Origin: JAPHSX01 sp039714395 | GTDB taxonomy: Bacteria; Pseudomonadota; Gammaproteobacteria; Thiohalomonadales; Thiohalomonadaceae | Assembly (NCBI GenBank): GCA_039714395.1 | Contig: JBDLJH010000012.1 | Location: 1-64,000 of the forward strand | Length of the DNA: 64,000 bases | Direction: 5' to 3' | Shown: positions 15,729-24,272 of the stretch, in pieces | Position numbering within the stretch: the first letter of the stretch is position 1 | How the letters are laid out: the number at the start of each line of letters is the position of its first letter | Program-made: the position numbers and the translations under genes | Notes under the pieces: model-generated | What the model saw: the letters and a program-made list of their open reading frames with translations, nothing else | What the model was told of the DNA's origin: nothing | Database searches by the model: none

Positions 15729-16922
15729 ATGGAAAACACTAGCGGTATCGATACTCTATTTGTCCTTCTCGGCGCTATTATGGTGCTGGCAATGCACGCC
15801 GGATTTGCCTTTCTTGAGGTGGGAACGGTACGTAAGAAGAATCAGATCAACGCCCTGGTGAAGATCATTGTTGATTTCGCCGTCTCTACGATTGCCTATT
15901 TCTTCATAGGTTATAGCGTCGCCTACGGCATGGGCTTTTTCGATGCCGCCCCGGTACTCACCGAGAAGAACGGCTATGAGCTGGTGAAGTTCTTCTTCCT
16001 GCTCACCTTTGCCGCCGCCATTCCGGCGATTATCTCCGGTGGTATTGCCGAGCGGGCTAAGTTCAACCCGCAACTTGCTGCTACCTTCGTTCTGGTCGCT
16101 CTTGTCTATCCCCTCTTTGAGGGAATCACCTGGAACGGCAACTTCGGTGTTCAGGCCTGGATAGCATCCACCTTTGGTGCTGAGTTCCACGATTTTGCAG
16201 GTTCGGTAGTAGTGCATGCCATGGGTGGCTGGATCGCGCTGGGTGCAGTGGTACTGCTTGGTCACCGCAAGGGACGCTATGGCAAGAATGGTGAGGTCTA
16301 TGCCCATCCGCCCTCAAGCGTCCCCTTTCTCGCGCTGGGAGCCTGGATCCTCACCGTCGGCTGGTTTGGTTTTAACGTGATGTCGGCGCAGAGTGTCGAT
16401 GGCATCTCAGGTCTGGTGGCGGTCAACTCACTGATGGCGATGGTTGGCGGTATCCTCTCCGCCCTTATCGCGGGAAAGAATGACCCGGGTTTCGTACACA
16501 ACGGCCCGCTCGCCGGTCTGGTAGCGGTCTGTGCCGGTTCTGACCTGATGCACCCAATGGGTGCATTGATTACCGGCCTTATTGCCGGTGGTCTCTTTGT
16601 CTGGACCTTCACTCTGGTGCAGAACAAGTGGAAGATTGATGATGTACTGGGTGTCTGGCCCCTGCACGGTCTGTGTGGCGCCTGGGGCGGTATCGCTGCC
16701 GGTATCTTCGGGCTGGAGGCACTAGGTGGTATGGGTGGCGTCACCTTTATGGGGCAGCTTGCCGGTACCGTGATGGGAGTGTCCATTGCCGTCGTCAGTG
16801 GCTTTATCGTCTACGGTGTGTTGAAGAAGGTGGTTGGTTTGCGTCTATCTGATGAGGATGAGTTTGAGGGGGCAGATTTGGCCATTCACAAGATTGCAGC
16901 GGAGCCTAGCTTCGATCGTTAA
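15729..16922 (+). CDS. amtB: ammonium transporter Amt
   Basis: A 397-residue channel of the Amt/Mep/Rh family with eleven predicted membrane helices. It starts outside (MENTSGIDTLFVLLGAIMVL, no cleaved signal) and shows family landmarks: HAGFAFLEVGTVRKKN, the pore region DFAGSVVVHAMGGWIALGA with the conserved Asp and first pore His, and LGVWPLHGLCGAWGGIAAGIFG with the second pore His. It takes up ammonium under nitrogen limitation, in keeping with the sigma-54/NtrC control region just upstream. Unlike the common glnK-amtB pair there is no PII gene next to it. The C-terminal tail (ADLAIHKIAAEPSFDR) is long enough to bind PII. Confidence 0.95.
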   Translation: MENTSGIDTLFVLLGAIMVLAMHAGFAFLEVGTVRKKNQINALVKIIVDFAVSTIAYFFIGYSVAYGMGFFDAAPVLTEKNGYELVKFFFLLTFAAAIPAIISGGIAERAKFNPQLAATFVLVALVYPLFEGITWNGNFGVQAWIASTFGAEFHDFAGSVVVHAMGGWIALGAVVLLGHRKGRYGKNGEVYAHPPSSVPFLALGAWILTVGWFGFNVMSAQSVDGISGLVAVNSLMAMVGGILSALIAGKNDPGFVHNGPLAGLVAVCAGSDLMHPMGALITGLIAGGLFVWTFTLVQNKWKIDDVLGVWPLHGLCGAWGGIAAGIFGLEALGGMGGVTFMGQLAGTVMGVSIAVVSGFIVYGVLKKVVGLRLSDEDEFEGADLAIHKIAAEPSFDR

Positions 16923-16940
16923 GTTTATTTTGTGGTGTCG

Positions 16941-16972
16941 AAAAAAGACGGGCTGTGAGGCCCGTTTTTTTT
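16941..16972 (+). terminator. Rho-independent terminator after amt (bidirectional)
   Basis: ACGGGC (16948-16953) pairs with GCCCGT (16960-16965) around a 6-nt loop, followed by eight T and preceded by six A. The A tract makes it usable from the other strand, where it would end the lipoprotein gene that stops at 16989. Confidence 0.85.
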
Positions 16973-16988
16973 ATGCGTGTTGAAGAAC

Positions 16989-17603
16989 CTATTGAGCGTC
17001 GCCAGGGAGTAGTGCCGGACGTTCAGCAACAGGCTTATTCAGCCATTTAACCATATAACGCACTTTCTTGGATTTGATGTTTTCCATGTTCTCTTCAGCC
17101 CATTTCTGCGAGTCGGCATTGGTTTCGACCAGCTGACAGCCATTGTTCCATTGCTCAAATTGTTTGCTACCAAGTTCCGTTTTTCTCACCGGAGCAAGGG
17201 AGAAACGAGCCTTCCATGCCCCCATGCGCGGGGTGACTTTGGCGTAATAGGTCTTGTTGGCCAACACTTCTGCACTCATGAAATCAGCGCTCTCGCCTAC
17301 GGTCATGAAGGTATACTTGCCAGGCTCAACCTGATAGGCGACTTTTTTCTTGGCAGCCACAATACCGACAAGTTGCGGCTCCTCACCGCTAACGTTGAAT
17401 ACAGATGACTGGACAGCAAAACCTATTGAGGAGGGGCGCATGAAGACGATCATCGCTTTGCCGGGCTGTGGTGTTATATGGACCTCGCTGGCGGGTACCT
17501 CGCGCATGTTCTTGATGCTGCCGGCACACCCGGATAGGAGGACAAACAGGAGCAGTATGAGGCTGATAAATGCCTTCTGCATAAGAGATTTCTGGCTTTC
17601 CAT
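16989..17603 (-). CDS. exported lipoprotein, DUF2846-like
   Basis: A 204-residue protein with a signal peptide ending in a lipobox (LLSGC, Cys26). The mature domain is beta-rich; the segments KAMIVFMRPSSIGFAVQSSVF, VAYQVEPGKYTFMTVGE and VLANKTYYAKVTPRMGAWKARFSL resemble DUF2846-type lipoproteins, whose function is not known. AAGGAG stands 7 nt before the ATG at 17603, so the full-length start is accepted. It is a single-gene unit. The region upstream on this strand holds the palindrome GGAGGTG-AA-CACCTCC (17653-17668). Confidence 0.7.
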   Translation of the reverse strand: MESQKSLMQKAFISLILLLFVLLSGCAGSIKNMREVPASEVHITPQPGKAMIVFMRPSSIGFAVQSSVFNVSGEEPQLVGIVAAKKKVAYQVEPGKYTFMTVGESADFMSAEVLANKTYYAKVTPRMGAWKARFSLAPVRKTELGSKQFEQWNNGCQLVETNADSQKWAEENMENIKSKKVRYMVKWLNKPVAERPALLPGDAQ

Positions 17604-17652
17604 GGTGTAACTCCTTTTTCAGGATCGATGTCGAAAAGTGCAAGATGGCGGT

Positions 17653-17668
17653 GGAGGTGAACACCTCC
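17653..17668. repeat. perfect short palindrome upstream of the lipoprotein gene
   Basis: Arms GGAGGTG and CACCTCC with a 2-nt spacer, 50 nt upstream of the lipoprotein start on the minus strand. It could be an operator or, in RNA, a hairpin hiding a GGAGG sequence. It has no T tract, so it is not a terminator. Confidence 0.4.
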
Positions 17669-17772
17669 TGCTCGATGCTGATACCACACAATGAAATTAA
17701 AGCTCAGTTACCCGTTTTCGCAAGTAGCGTTTATCGTATCCGTCAGGGATATGGGAAGTAGTTAGTGATGAA

Positions 17773-18381
17773 CTAGTGCTGCGATGTTGTTTTTCGCCCT
17801 AGGGAGTCGAGGGCATAGCGGTGTATGGCTTCAGGGTAGATCCTGTGCTCCTGTTCAAGCACACGGGCGGCGAGTTTCTCTGGGGTGTCGCCTTCAAGGA
17901 TCGGAACACGGGCCTGAAGTAATACCTGACCGGAGTCAAGTTCGGTGGTGACCAGGTGGACACTGCAACCGGCTTCGCTATCACCCGCCTCAATGGTGCG
18001 GGCATGGGTGTTGGTGCCCTTGTAACGGGGCAGCAGTGATGGGTGGATGTTGAGCATGCGCCCCTCATAGTGATGGACGAAGCTATCGCTGAGGATACGC
18101 ATGAATCCGGCCAGTACGACTAGACCGGGTTCATATTGATCGATGGTGCGGCTAAGTTCGGCATCGAAGGCCTCGCGGCCGTCGAACCGGGTGTGGTCGA
18201 TGACTACGGTTTTAATTCCAGCGTTGTTTGCCCGCTCCAGCCCGTAGGCGTCGGCCTTGTTGCTGATCACGGCGCGGATCTCCACCGGCAGTCCGTTGTT
18301 GGCGGCGGAATCGATAATGGCCTGCAGGTTGGAGCCGCTCCCTGAGATGAGGACGACAATGGGGAGCTTTGCGGCAGTCAT
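17773..18381 (-). CDS. purN: phosphoribosylglycinamide formyltransferase PurN
   Basis: A 202-residue enzyme of de novo purine synthesis that transfers a formyl group from 10-formyl-THF to GAR. Visible landmarks: the phosphate-binding loop VLISGSGSNLQAIID at the N-terminus, the folate site (LAGFMRILSDSFVHHYEGRMLNIHPSLLP) with the catalytic Asn-His-Asp set (NIHPSLLP; HLVTTELDSG), and the usual length. Its ATG overlaps the purM stop by one base (TAATG), so the two consecutive-pathway enzymes are co-translated. Confidence 0.96.
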   Translation of the reverse strand: MTAAKLPIVVLISGSGSNLQAIIDSAANNGLPVEIRAVISNKADAYGLERANNAGIKTVVIDHTRFDGREAFDAELSRTIDQYEPGLVVLAGFMRILSDSFVHHYEGRMLNIHPSLLPRYKGTNTHARTIEAGDSEAGCSVHLVTTELDSGQVLLQARVPILEGDTPEKLAARVLEQEHRIYPEAIHRYALDSLGRKTTSQH

Positions 18382-19430
18382 TACTTGATAATGACCTGCT
18401 CACCGTCGCTGTGTTCTTCGATATTACCGATTATGACCGCCTCTTCACCAGCGGCCTTGAGCTCCTCGATAGCCTGCTGTGCCTGCTCGGCGGCAACTAC
18501 GACCACCATGCCTATGCCGCAGTTAAAGGTACGATACATTTCGCTTTCGGCTATATTGCCCTGTTGCTGCAACCAGCCGAAGACGGCAGGACGCTGCCAG
18601 CTGCTGCCGTTGATGACGGCGCGGCAGTTCTCAGGCAATACGCGTGGCAGGTTCTCCGGCAGACCACCGCCTGTGATGTGGCAGAGTGAATGCACGTCGA
18701 CCTTATTAATGAGGTCGAGCAGCGGCTTGACATAGATGCGGGTCGGCTCAAGCAGTTGTTCGCCCAGCGGACGCCCGGCGAGATCATCGTCGAGACGGGC
18801 TCCGCTGACTTCCAGCACCTTGCGCACCAGCGAGTAGCCGTTGGAGTGAGCACCGGAGGAGCTGATGCCGAGAATGGTGTCGCCTGCCTTGACCTTGGAG
18901 CCATCGATTACCTTGCTCTTCTCGACGATGCCGACGCAGAAACCGGCCAGATCGTAGTCCTCACCCTCGTACATACCGGGCATCTCGGCGGTCTCACCGC
19001 CACTGAGCGCGCAGCCGGAGAGCTCACAGCCGTCGGCGATCCCTTTGATAACATCGGTTGCGGCATCGACATTGAGGCTGCCGGTAGCGTAGTAGTCGAG
19101 GAAGAACAGTGGCTCGGCGCCGCCGACGATAAGGTCATTCACGCACATTGCCACCAGATCGATGCCGATGGTGTCGTGCTTGCCCATATCCATCGCCAGC
19201 TTTAGCTTGGTGCCGACCCCATCGGTACCGGAGACCAGTACCGGCTCCCTGTAGCGATCCAGCGGGACCTCGAACAGTGCACCGAAGCCGCCCAGGCCAC
19301 CCATCACCCCGGGGCGTAGGGTACGCTTGGCGTGGGGTTTAATACGTTCGATCAGGCTGTTACCAGCGTCGATGTCTACACCGGCGTCGCGATAGCTGAG
19401 GCCGGAAGATTGTTGTTTGTCGTCGCTCAC
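18381..19430 (-). CDS. purM: phosphoribosylformylglycinamidine cyclo-ligase PurM
   Basis: A 349-residue AIR synthetase, the ATP-dependent ring-closing step of purine synthesis. Features include the N-terminal SYRDAGVDIDAGNSLIERIKP, the ATP-binding stretch VSGTDGVGTKLKLA, MCVNDLIVGGAEPLFFLDY and the C-terminal domain motif CHITGGGLPENLPRVLP. The start is a GTG at 19430 with GAGGAG about 8 nt before it. It begins a purM-purN operon and is divergent from the DUF2066 gene across a 290-nt gap that holds a MITE-like inverted repeat. Confidence 0.96.
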   Translation of the reverse strand: MSDDKQQSSGLSYRDAGVDIDAGNSLIERIKPHAKRTLRPGVMGGLGGFGALFEVPLDRYREPVLVSGTDGVGTKLKLAMDMGKHDTIGIDLVAMCVNDLIVGGAEPLFFLDYYATGSLNVDAATDVIKGIADGCELSGCALSGGETAEMPGMYEGEDYDLAGFCVGIVEKSKVIDGSKVKAGDTILGISSSGAHSNGYSLVRKVLEVSGARLDDDLAGRPLGEQLLEPTRIYVKPLLDLINKVDVHSLCHITGGGLPENLPRVLPENCRAVINGSSWQRPAVFGWLQQQGNIAESEMYRTFNCGIGMVVVVAAEQAQQAIEELKAAGEEAVIIGNIEEHSDGEQVIIK

Positions 19431-19461
19431 GGTACTGCTCTCCTCAAAGAGACTACGGCCA

Positions 19462-19623
19462 GGAGCCTGTCGGGTATGGGATTAATCTACTGCGCTGATG
19501 GTAGAGCGGCCAAAATCTTCCCAATTTTTCGTTGTGTAGGATCACTATGTGCCTCGAAATCGTGAAAATTTGTGCTCGCTCTCCCACCATGTTCGCTACG
19601 ATCACCCAAACCCGACAGGCTCC
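19462..19623. mobile_element. MITE-like element with 19-bp terminal inverted repeats
   Basis: The segment 19462-19480 (GGAGCCTGTCGGGTATGGG) and the segment 19605-19623 (CCCAAACCCGACAGGCTCC) are inverted copies matching at 18 of 19 positions. They bound about 162 nt without a coding frame. Inside, further weak inverted matches (ATGGTAGAGC near 19488 against CTCTCCCACCATG near 19580-19592) suggest a large hairpin. Size, terminal repeats and lack of a gene fit a miniature inverted-repeat element; the mobilising transposase is unknown and no target duplication is certain. Confidence 0.55.
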
Positions 19624-19683
19624 CAGGCGGAAAAGAACGGCGTATTCTACCAGCACGTTGCCGCTTCGTCTTCCTGCCGTGTC

Positions 19684-19712
19684 TTGACTTGAGGCGGTCA
19701 CTGGCATAGCTT
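19684..19712 (+). promoter_or_regulatory. possible promoter of the DUF2066 operon
   Basis: TTGACT (19684-19689) and TAGCTT (19707-19712) are 17 nt apart. The start point would fall at about 19719-19721, essentially at the ATG, and no Shine-Dalgarno sequence is seen. The -10 is a poor match, so this is tentative. It lies outside the MITE-like element. Confidence 0.3.
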
Positions 19713-19720
19713 GCGCTGAC

Positions 19721-20977
19721 ATGAGATATCTTAAAGTTCTATCCCTTTGCGGACTGCTGTTTTTCTGGGGCTTGCCTTCGCAGGCGGCACAACTTAACGG
19801 CCTGTATGAGGCAGAGGTGGTGGTTGCCAATCAGGGGCGGGGTCTGCGCACTACCGCGATGAGTGAGGCGATGGCTGCGGTACTGCTAAAGGTGAGCGGT
19901 TCCAGCGCAGTGCTTGGCGAGGAGGTGATCCAGAGCGCCATGGCCGATGCTGCCCGTTACGTGCAGCAGTACCGCTATCGCAGTGAGGCGATACCGTCCG
20001 GGAAACGGCAGGTTGCTAAGAACGGGAAACCTGCTGCGGATAGCCGGTTGTTGTTATCGGTCGGTTTTGATAGTGCCAGTATTGATAAGTTGTTGCGTCG
20101 TTTTGGCTTTACTGTGTGGAGTTCTGCACGTCCCGCCACCCTAGTGTGGCTGGCGATAGAAGAGGGTTCACGCCGGGTACTGGTGGGGGCCAACGATCAG
20201 GGACTGGTACGCGAGGTACTGGAAGCGGAGGCGCAGCGCCGCGCACTTCCGTTGCTTCTACCGTTGCTGGATCTGACGGATCGGTCAAAGGTGCGTCCAG
20301 CGGAGATTTGGGGGGGCTTCCTTGAAAATATTGAGACGGCCTCGCAGCGTTATGAAGCCCAGGCGATATTGATTGGCAAACTCTATTCGACCGGTGGCAG
20401 ATGGGAGGCGCACTGGACTTTGCGCTATCAGGGCCAGGAACATGTGTGGCAGAAGAGAGCGAAGGGTGTAAGGGCGGTGATTGCCAGTGGTGTTGGTGGT
20501 AGCAGTGACTATTTGTTGCAGCACTTTGCCAAGAGCAGCTATCTGGGTGTCGATCAGTTGGCACTGCGCATCGAGGGGGTTGACGGGATGAGTGCCTTCC
20601 GCCGTGTTAACGACTATCTGCTGTCACTGCATGGGGTTGAGGCGGTGACGCTGCGCCGTGTCGATGCTTCCTCCAACAGCTTTCTGGTACAGATTGAGGG
20701 CAGTCGCGAGGCGGTACTGCAGGCGATCACCATGGGTGATGTGTTGGTGAAGGTGGAGACTCCAGTGCCGGAGTCGCTACTTTCACCGGAGTTTACCACG
20801 CCGCCTCAGTGGGCTTCATCAACTCAGCCCGCACCTCAGCCAGAGTTGCCGCAGAGTGGTGTAGATGCACAGATCCCTGCCGATAATACTGAACAACCGA
20901 TAGATAATACCGAGTTGCCGCCGCAACAACCGCAAGTGGCTCCGTTACAGGAGCTGGTCTACCGCCTGCTGTCGTGA
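19721..20977 (+). CDS. DUF2066 domain exported protein
   Basis: A 418-residue protein with a signal peptide (about 1-22, ending SQA) and a DUF2066-type body (LYEAEVVVANQGRGLRTTAMSEAMAAVLLKVSG is the usual opening region). The last 70 residues are rich in Pro, Gln and Glu and look disordered. DUF2066 proteins are periplasmic and of unknown function, and in gammaproteobacteria they are regularly found ahead of the perM and hda genes as here. The stop overlaps the GTG of the next gene by 4 nt, so it is the first gene of a four-gene operon. Confidence 0.8.
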   Translation: MRYLKVLSLCGLLFFWGLPSQAAQLNGLYEAEVVVANQGRGLRTTAMSEAMAAVLLKVSGSSAVLGEEVIQSAMADAARYVQQYRYRSEAIPSGKRQVAKNGKPAADSRLLLSVGFDSASIDKLLRRFGFTVWSSARPATLVWLAIEEGSRRVLVGANDQGLVREVLEAEAQRRALPLLLPLLDLTDRSKVRPAEIWGGFLENIETASQRYEAQAILIGKLYSTGGRWEAHWTLRYQGQEHVWQKRAKGVRAVIASGVGGSSDYLLQHFAKSSYLGVDQLALRIEGVDGMSAFRRVNDYLLSLHGVEAVTLRRVDASSNSFLVQIEGSREAVLQAITMGDVLVKVETPVPESLLSPEFTTPPQWASSTQPAPQPELPQSGVDAQIPADNTEQPIDNTELPPQQPQVAPLQELVYRLLS

Positions 20978-21546
20978 AAGCGCGAGACATTCCCAACCTG
21001 ATTTGTGTGATACGTATCCTGCTGGTGATACCCATCGTGGTATTGCTGCTGCGAGGGGAGTTTGCCACGGTGTTGGTATTGTTTGCTGTAGCGGGAGCTA
21101 GTGATGGTCTCGATGGCTTTCTAGCACGCCGCTTTGACTGGCGCTCACGATTGGGTGCGATCCTCGACCCGTTGGCAGACAAGCTGTTGATGGTCTGTAC
21201 CTATGCCACCCTTGGTTGGATTGAGCTGCTGCCGCTGTGGTTGGTTGTGATCGTGCTGGCACGCGATGTGGTGATTATCTCTGGAGCACTCGCTTATCAT
21301 CGCCTCTGTGGCAGCGTTGAGATGGAGCCGACCCGTATCAGCAAGGCCAACACCCTTTTTCAAATCGTGCTGGTGTTGTTGGTGATGATCGCGCCGCTGG
21401 GTTTGGCTCTACCGGGATGGGTAATGGGCAGTATGATTGCGGTGGTGGCAGTGACCACCTTGCTAAGCGGAGGAAATTACGTGTGGGAGTGGTCGCACCG
21501 GGCGCATCGCTACCAGCGTGAGGGAGAGGGAGATGAAAGGGAATGA
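20974..21546 (+). CDS. CDP-alcohol phosphatidyltransferase family protein (PgsA-like)
   Basis: A 190-residue integral membrane enzyme. It carries the complete CDP-alcohol phosphotransferase signature DG-x2-AR-x8-G-x3-D-x3-D (DGFLARRFDWRSRLGAILDPLAD, residues about 49-71) in the second helix region and four to six membrane segments. The family makes phospholipids from CDP-diacylglycerol and an alcohol; phosphatidylglycerophosphate synthesis is most likely, but cardiolipin-type synthases look alike. The GTG start overlaps the DUF2066 stop (GTGA) and its own stop overlaps the perM start (ATGA), showing tight coupling. Confidence 0.85.
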   Translation: MKARDIPNLICVIRILLVIPIVVLLLRGEFATVLVLFAVAGASDGLDGFLARRFDWRSRLGAILDPLADKLLMVCTYATLGWIELLPLWLVVIVLARDVVIISGALAYHRLCGSVEMEPTRISKANTLFQIVLVLLVMIAPLGLALPGWVMGSMIAVVAVTTLLSGGNYVWEWSHRAHRYQREGEGDERE

Positions 21547-22610
21547 GTGAGTCGCAAAAATGGTTTTTACTGGCCGGGCTAAGTTTCAGCGGGGTGATGC
21601 TTTACCTGCTGGCCCCGGTTTTGACCCCGTTTCTGGTTGCTGCAGTGCTCGCCTATATCGGCGATCCGCTGGTGGACAGGCTGGAGGCATGGAAGTTCTC
21701 GCGCACCCTTTCGGTGATCACCGTCTTCGTTACCCTCTCCCTGTTTGCCCTGATGCTACTGATGATTCTGGTGCCGATGCTGGAGCGTCAGGTCGGATTG
21801 TTAATCAGTAAATTGCCGCAGTACCTGCACTGGCTGCAACACACTGCAATTCCACTGCTTAGTGAACGTCTCGGGTTTGATGCCCCGATCTTTGATCTTG
21901 CTGCCCTGCAGGAATCTCTTCGTGAGCAGTGGCAGCAGGCCGGCGGTGCCGTGAAGGGGGTTGTTGGCATTATCTCTAAATCAGGTATGACGTTGCTTGC
22001 TGTGATTGCCAATCTGGTACTGATTCCGGTGGTTACTTTTTACATGTTGCGCGACTGGGACATCATGGTGGAGCGGGTGCATGAGTTGATACCGCGTCGC
22101 TACGAGGAGGTGGTGGTGCGATTTGCCCGTTCCTCCGATGAGGTGCTGGGGGCCTTCCTGCGCGGCCAGCTTACCGTGATGCTGGCACTGGGGGTTATCT
22201 ATTCGGTCGGGCTGACTATCGTCGGGCTGGAGCTTGCCTTGTTGATCGGTATGTTGGCCGGTGTGGTTAGCTTTGTACCCTACCTTGGTTTTATTGTCGG
22301 TATTATTGTTGCTGGGATTGCGGCGATGATGCAGTTTCAGGAGTTGATGCCGTTGGTCTACATCGCCATTGTCTTCGGTATTGGCCAGATGTTAGAGGGG
22401 ATGTTACTCACCCCGCTGCTGGTGGGTGAGAAGATCGGGCTGCATCCGGTCGCGGTGATCTTCGCGGTGCTGGCCGGTGGGCAACTATTTGGCTTTTTCG
22501 GTATTCTGCTCGCCCTGCCGGTGGCAGCCGTGGTGATGGTGATGCTGCGTTATACGCATGAACGCTATGTTGGCAGTAGTCTTTATGCGGAAACGGACGG
22601 CAGTAGTTAG
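21543..22610 (+). CDS. perM: AI-2E family transporter / PerM-like membrane protein
   Basis: A 355-residue polytopic protein of the AI-2E transporter (DUF20/PerM/TqsA) family: two pairs of N-terminal helices (about 7-50 and 60-85), an amphipathic middle domain (about 90-150) and a C-terminal block of helices holding the family pattern GIGQMLEGMLLTPLLVGEKIGLHPVAVIFA. Members export small solutes such as AI-2 or work as cation antiporters; the substrate here is unknown. It precedes hda by 7 nt, the standard gammaproteobacterial arrangement. Confidence 0.9.
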   Translation: MSESQKWFLLAGLSFSGVMLYLLAPVLTPFLVAAVLAYIGDPLVDRLEAWKFSRTLSVITVFVTLSLFALMLLMILVPMLERQVGLLISKLPQYLHWLQHTAIPLLSERLGFDAPIFDLAALQESLREQWQQAGGAVKGVVGIISKSGMTLLAVIANLVLIPVVTFYMLRDWDIMVERVHELIPRRYEEVVVRFARSSDEVLGAFLRGQLTVMLALGVIYSVGLTIVGLELALLIGMLAGVVSFVPYLGFIVGIIVAGIAAMMQFQELMPLVYIAIVFGIGQMLEGMLLTPLLVGEKIGLHPVAVIFAVLAGGQLFGFFGILLALPVAAVVMVMLRYTHERYVGSSLYAETDGSS

Positions 22611-22617
22611 CAGCCCC

Positions 22618-23307
22618 ATGAATGCCACTCCTCACCAACAGATCCCCCTACGTATCGGTCTCAGGGATAGTGCTACTTTTGTCAACTTTCATCCCGGGCC
22701 CAATGCCGCCGTGGTACATGCCCTGCAATCGGCCAGTGAGCCCTTTATCTACCTTGGTGGTGTGCAGGGTAGTGGCCGTAGCCACCTGCTTCAGGCCGCC
22801 TGCCACGCAGTGAGTGAGAAAGGTGACATGGCGGCCTACCTGCCGCTGGGGGAGTGCCTGGCTATGTCTTCGCAGATGCTGGAGGGGATGGAACAGATGA
22901 GCTTGCTGGCGCTGGATGATGTGGAGTTGCTCGCGGGTAACAGTGAATGGGAACAGGCGCTGTTCCACCTTTATAATCGCATGCGTGATGCTGGGCATCG
23001 AATGATTGTCGCCGGTAATGCTGCCCCTGCTGCTCTTGGCATCACCCTGCCCGATCTTCTGTCACGCCTCGGCTGGGGGCCGGTATTCCAGCTTCAGCCT
23101 CTCGGTGACAGGGAGAAGGCTGAAACCTTGTGTATGCGTGCAAAACAGCGCGGCATGGAATTATCTGGTGAAGTTGCCGACTATCTTCTTAATCACGCCT
23201 CACGTGATATGCATGATCTATTTGAGCTGCTGGACAGGCTTGATGAGGGATCGCTGGCAGCTCAGCGCAAACTGACTATACCTTTTGTTCGGGATTTTAT
23301 TCGCTAG
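22618..23307 (+). CDS. hda: DnaA-homologue Hda, regulator of replication initiation
   Basis: A 229-residue AAA+ protein equal to domain III of DnaA. The N-terminus has the clamp-binding region (HQQIPLRIGLRD), followed by FVNFHPGPNAAVVHAL, the P-loop GGVQGSGRSHLLQA, Walker B LLALDDVELL and the sensor II region. With the DNA-loaded sliding clamp, Hda stimulates hydrolysis of ATP bound to DnaA after initiation. The start at 22618 is chosen to give the conserved N-terminus and follows the perM stop by 7 nt; longer frames overlap perM. The end overlaps the convergent DUF2069 gene by 11 nt. Confidence 0.9.
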   Translation: MNATPHQQIPLRIGLRDSATFVNFHPGPNAAVVHALQSASEPFIYLGGVQGSGRSHLLQAACHAVSEKGDMAAYLPLGECLAMSSQMLEGMEQMSLLALDDVELLAGNSEWEQALFHLYNRMRDAGHRMIVAGNAAPAALGITLPDLLSRLGWGPVFQLQPLGDREKAETLCMRAKQRGMELSGEVADYLLNHASRDMHDLFELLDRLDEGSLAAQRKLTIPFVRDFIR

Positions 23308-23674
23308 AGGTCGCTTTTTGTTGCCTCTTTAGCTCCCGCCCCCCGAGCCTGGCATACATCACACAGCCGATGTAAAACGCCAAACTCAGTAGTAACTCAA
23401 GTAGTGCCAGATAACGATCCTGCGGGCTGCTGTAGAGTTCGACTACGGCATGAATTAAGTAGAAGAGGGCAATGAAGTGGCTCCAGGCGTAGGTGTAGGG
23501 GCGTCCCTGTAGTAATCCACGCAGTGGGAACAGCAGGGGTGTTATTAGAAAACCTAGCACCAGCCCCAGGGGAAGTTGTGAGGGGGAGAGCCAGCCGTAC
23601 CAAAGAGGTAACAGCAGTAGCAGGCCAAAATAGCCACAAAGGGCGATGATCCTGGCTCGTCGCAGTTTATCCAT
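23297..23674 (-). CDS. DUF2069 membrane protein
   Basis: About 125 residues from the ATG at 23674. Four hydrophobic segments and the stretch GYFGLLLLLPLWYGWLSPSQ plus GRPYTYAWSHFIALFYLIHAV match the DUF2069 family of small gammaproteobacterial inner-membrane proteins, function unknown. It overlaps the end of the WrbA-like gene by 8 nt and is co-transcribed with it and arsC. Its last codons overlap hda on the other strand. Confidence 0.8.
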   Translation of the reverse strand: MDKLRRARIIALCGYFGLLLLLPLWYGWLSPSQLPLGLVLGFLITPLLFPLRGLLQGRPYTYAWSHFIALFYLIHAVVELYSSPQDRYLALLELLLSLAFYIGCVMYARLGGRELKRQQKATSSE

Positions 23675-24272
23675 TATTACTGTTTTCCAGTGCTTTGGTA
23701 GTGGTCGCAAGACGTTTTCCCAGTGCCATGCAGAGGCGATGTTCGGCCTCGCTTAAAGGCAGGTTATTATCGGCCCCGGCGTGATGGCTGGCCCCGTAGG
23801 GGGTACCGCCACCGGTGGTATGTAGCAGGTCGGTCTCGCTGTAGGGAAGGCCGACTACCAACATACCGTGGTGCAGCAGGGGCAGCATCATAGATAACAG
23901 GGTGCTCTCCTGACCACCGTGTAAACTGGAGGCTGATGTGAAGACTGCTGCCGGTTTGTTGATCAGGGTGCCGGAAAGCCATAACGGACTGGTGTTGTCG
24001 ATAAAGTATTTCAGGGGTGAGGCCATATTACCGAAGCGGGTGGGACTGCCGAGGGCCAGTCCGGCGCACTCCTTCAGATCCTCCAGTTCCACATAAGGTG
24101 CACCTTCGCTTGGGATAGAGTCGGCGGTGGTTTCGCAAACGGTGGATATCTCCGGCACCGTGCGCAGACGTGCCTGCATTCCCTCAACCTCTTCGATACC
24201 TCGGGCGATGAGGCGTGCCATCTCGGCTGTGGCACCATGGCGGCTATAGTAGAGAACCAAAATTTCAGTCAT
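23667..24272 (-). CDS. wrbA: NAD(P)H:quinone oxidoreductase, WrbA-type flavoprotein
   Basis: A 201-residue flavodoxin-fold protein. The FMN phosphate loop VLYYSRHGATAEMA is at the N-terminus, and the WrbA-type loops SPTRFGNMASPLKYFID and FTSASSLHGGQEST follow. It reduces quinones by two electrons, limiting semiquinone stress. The ATG shares one base with the arsC stop (TAATG), and the arsC-wrbA-DUF2069 order is common in gammaproteobacteria. Confidence 0.9.
   Translation of the reverse strand: MTEILVLYYSRHGATAEMARLIARGIEEVEGMQARLRTVPEISTVCETTADSIPSEGAPYVELEDLKECAGLALGSPTRFGNMASPLKYFIDNTSPLWLSGTLINKPAAVFTSASSLHGGQESTLLSMMLPLLHHGMLVVGLPYSETDLLHTTGGGTPYGASHHAGADNNLPLSEAEHRLCMALGKRLATTTKALENSNNG

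Noticed and set aside
19701..19712. Possible sigma-54 promoter TGGCATAGCTTGC before the DUF2066 gene
   Set aside because: GG and GC are only 8 nt apart, not the invariant 10, so it does not fit RpoN.
23297..23307. Overlap of hda and the DUF2069 gene as a possible sequencing error
   Set aside because: Both products have plausible full lengths and conserved ends; short convergent overlaps are normal in this compact region.
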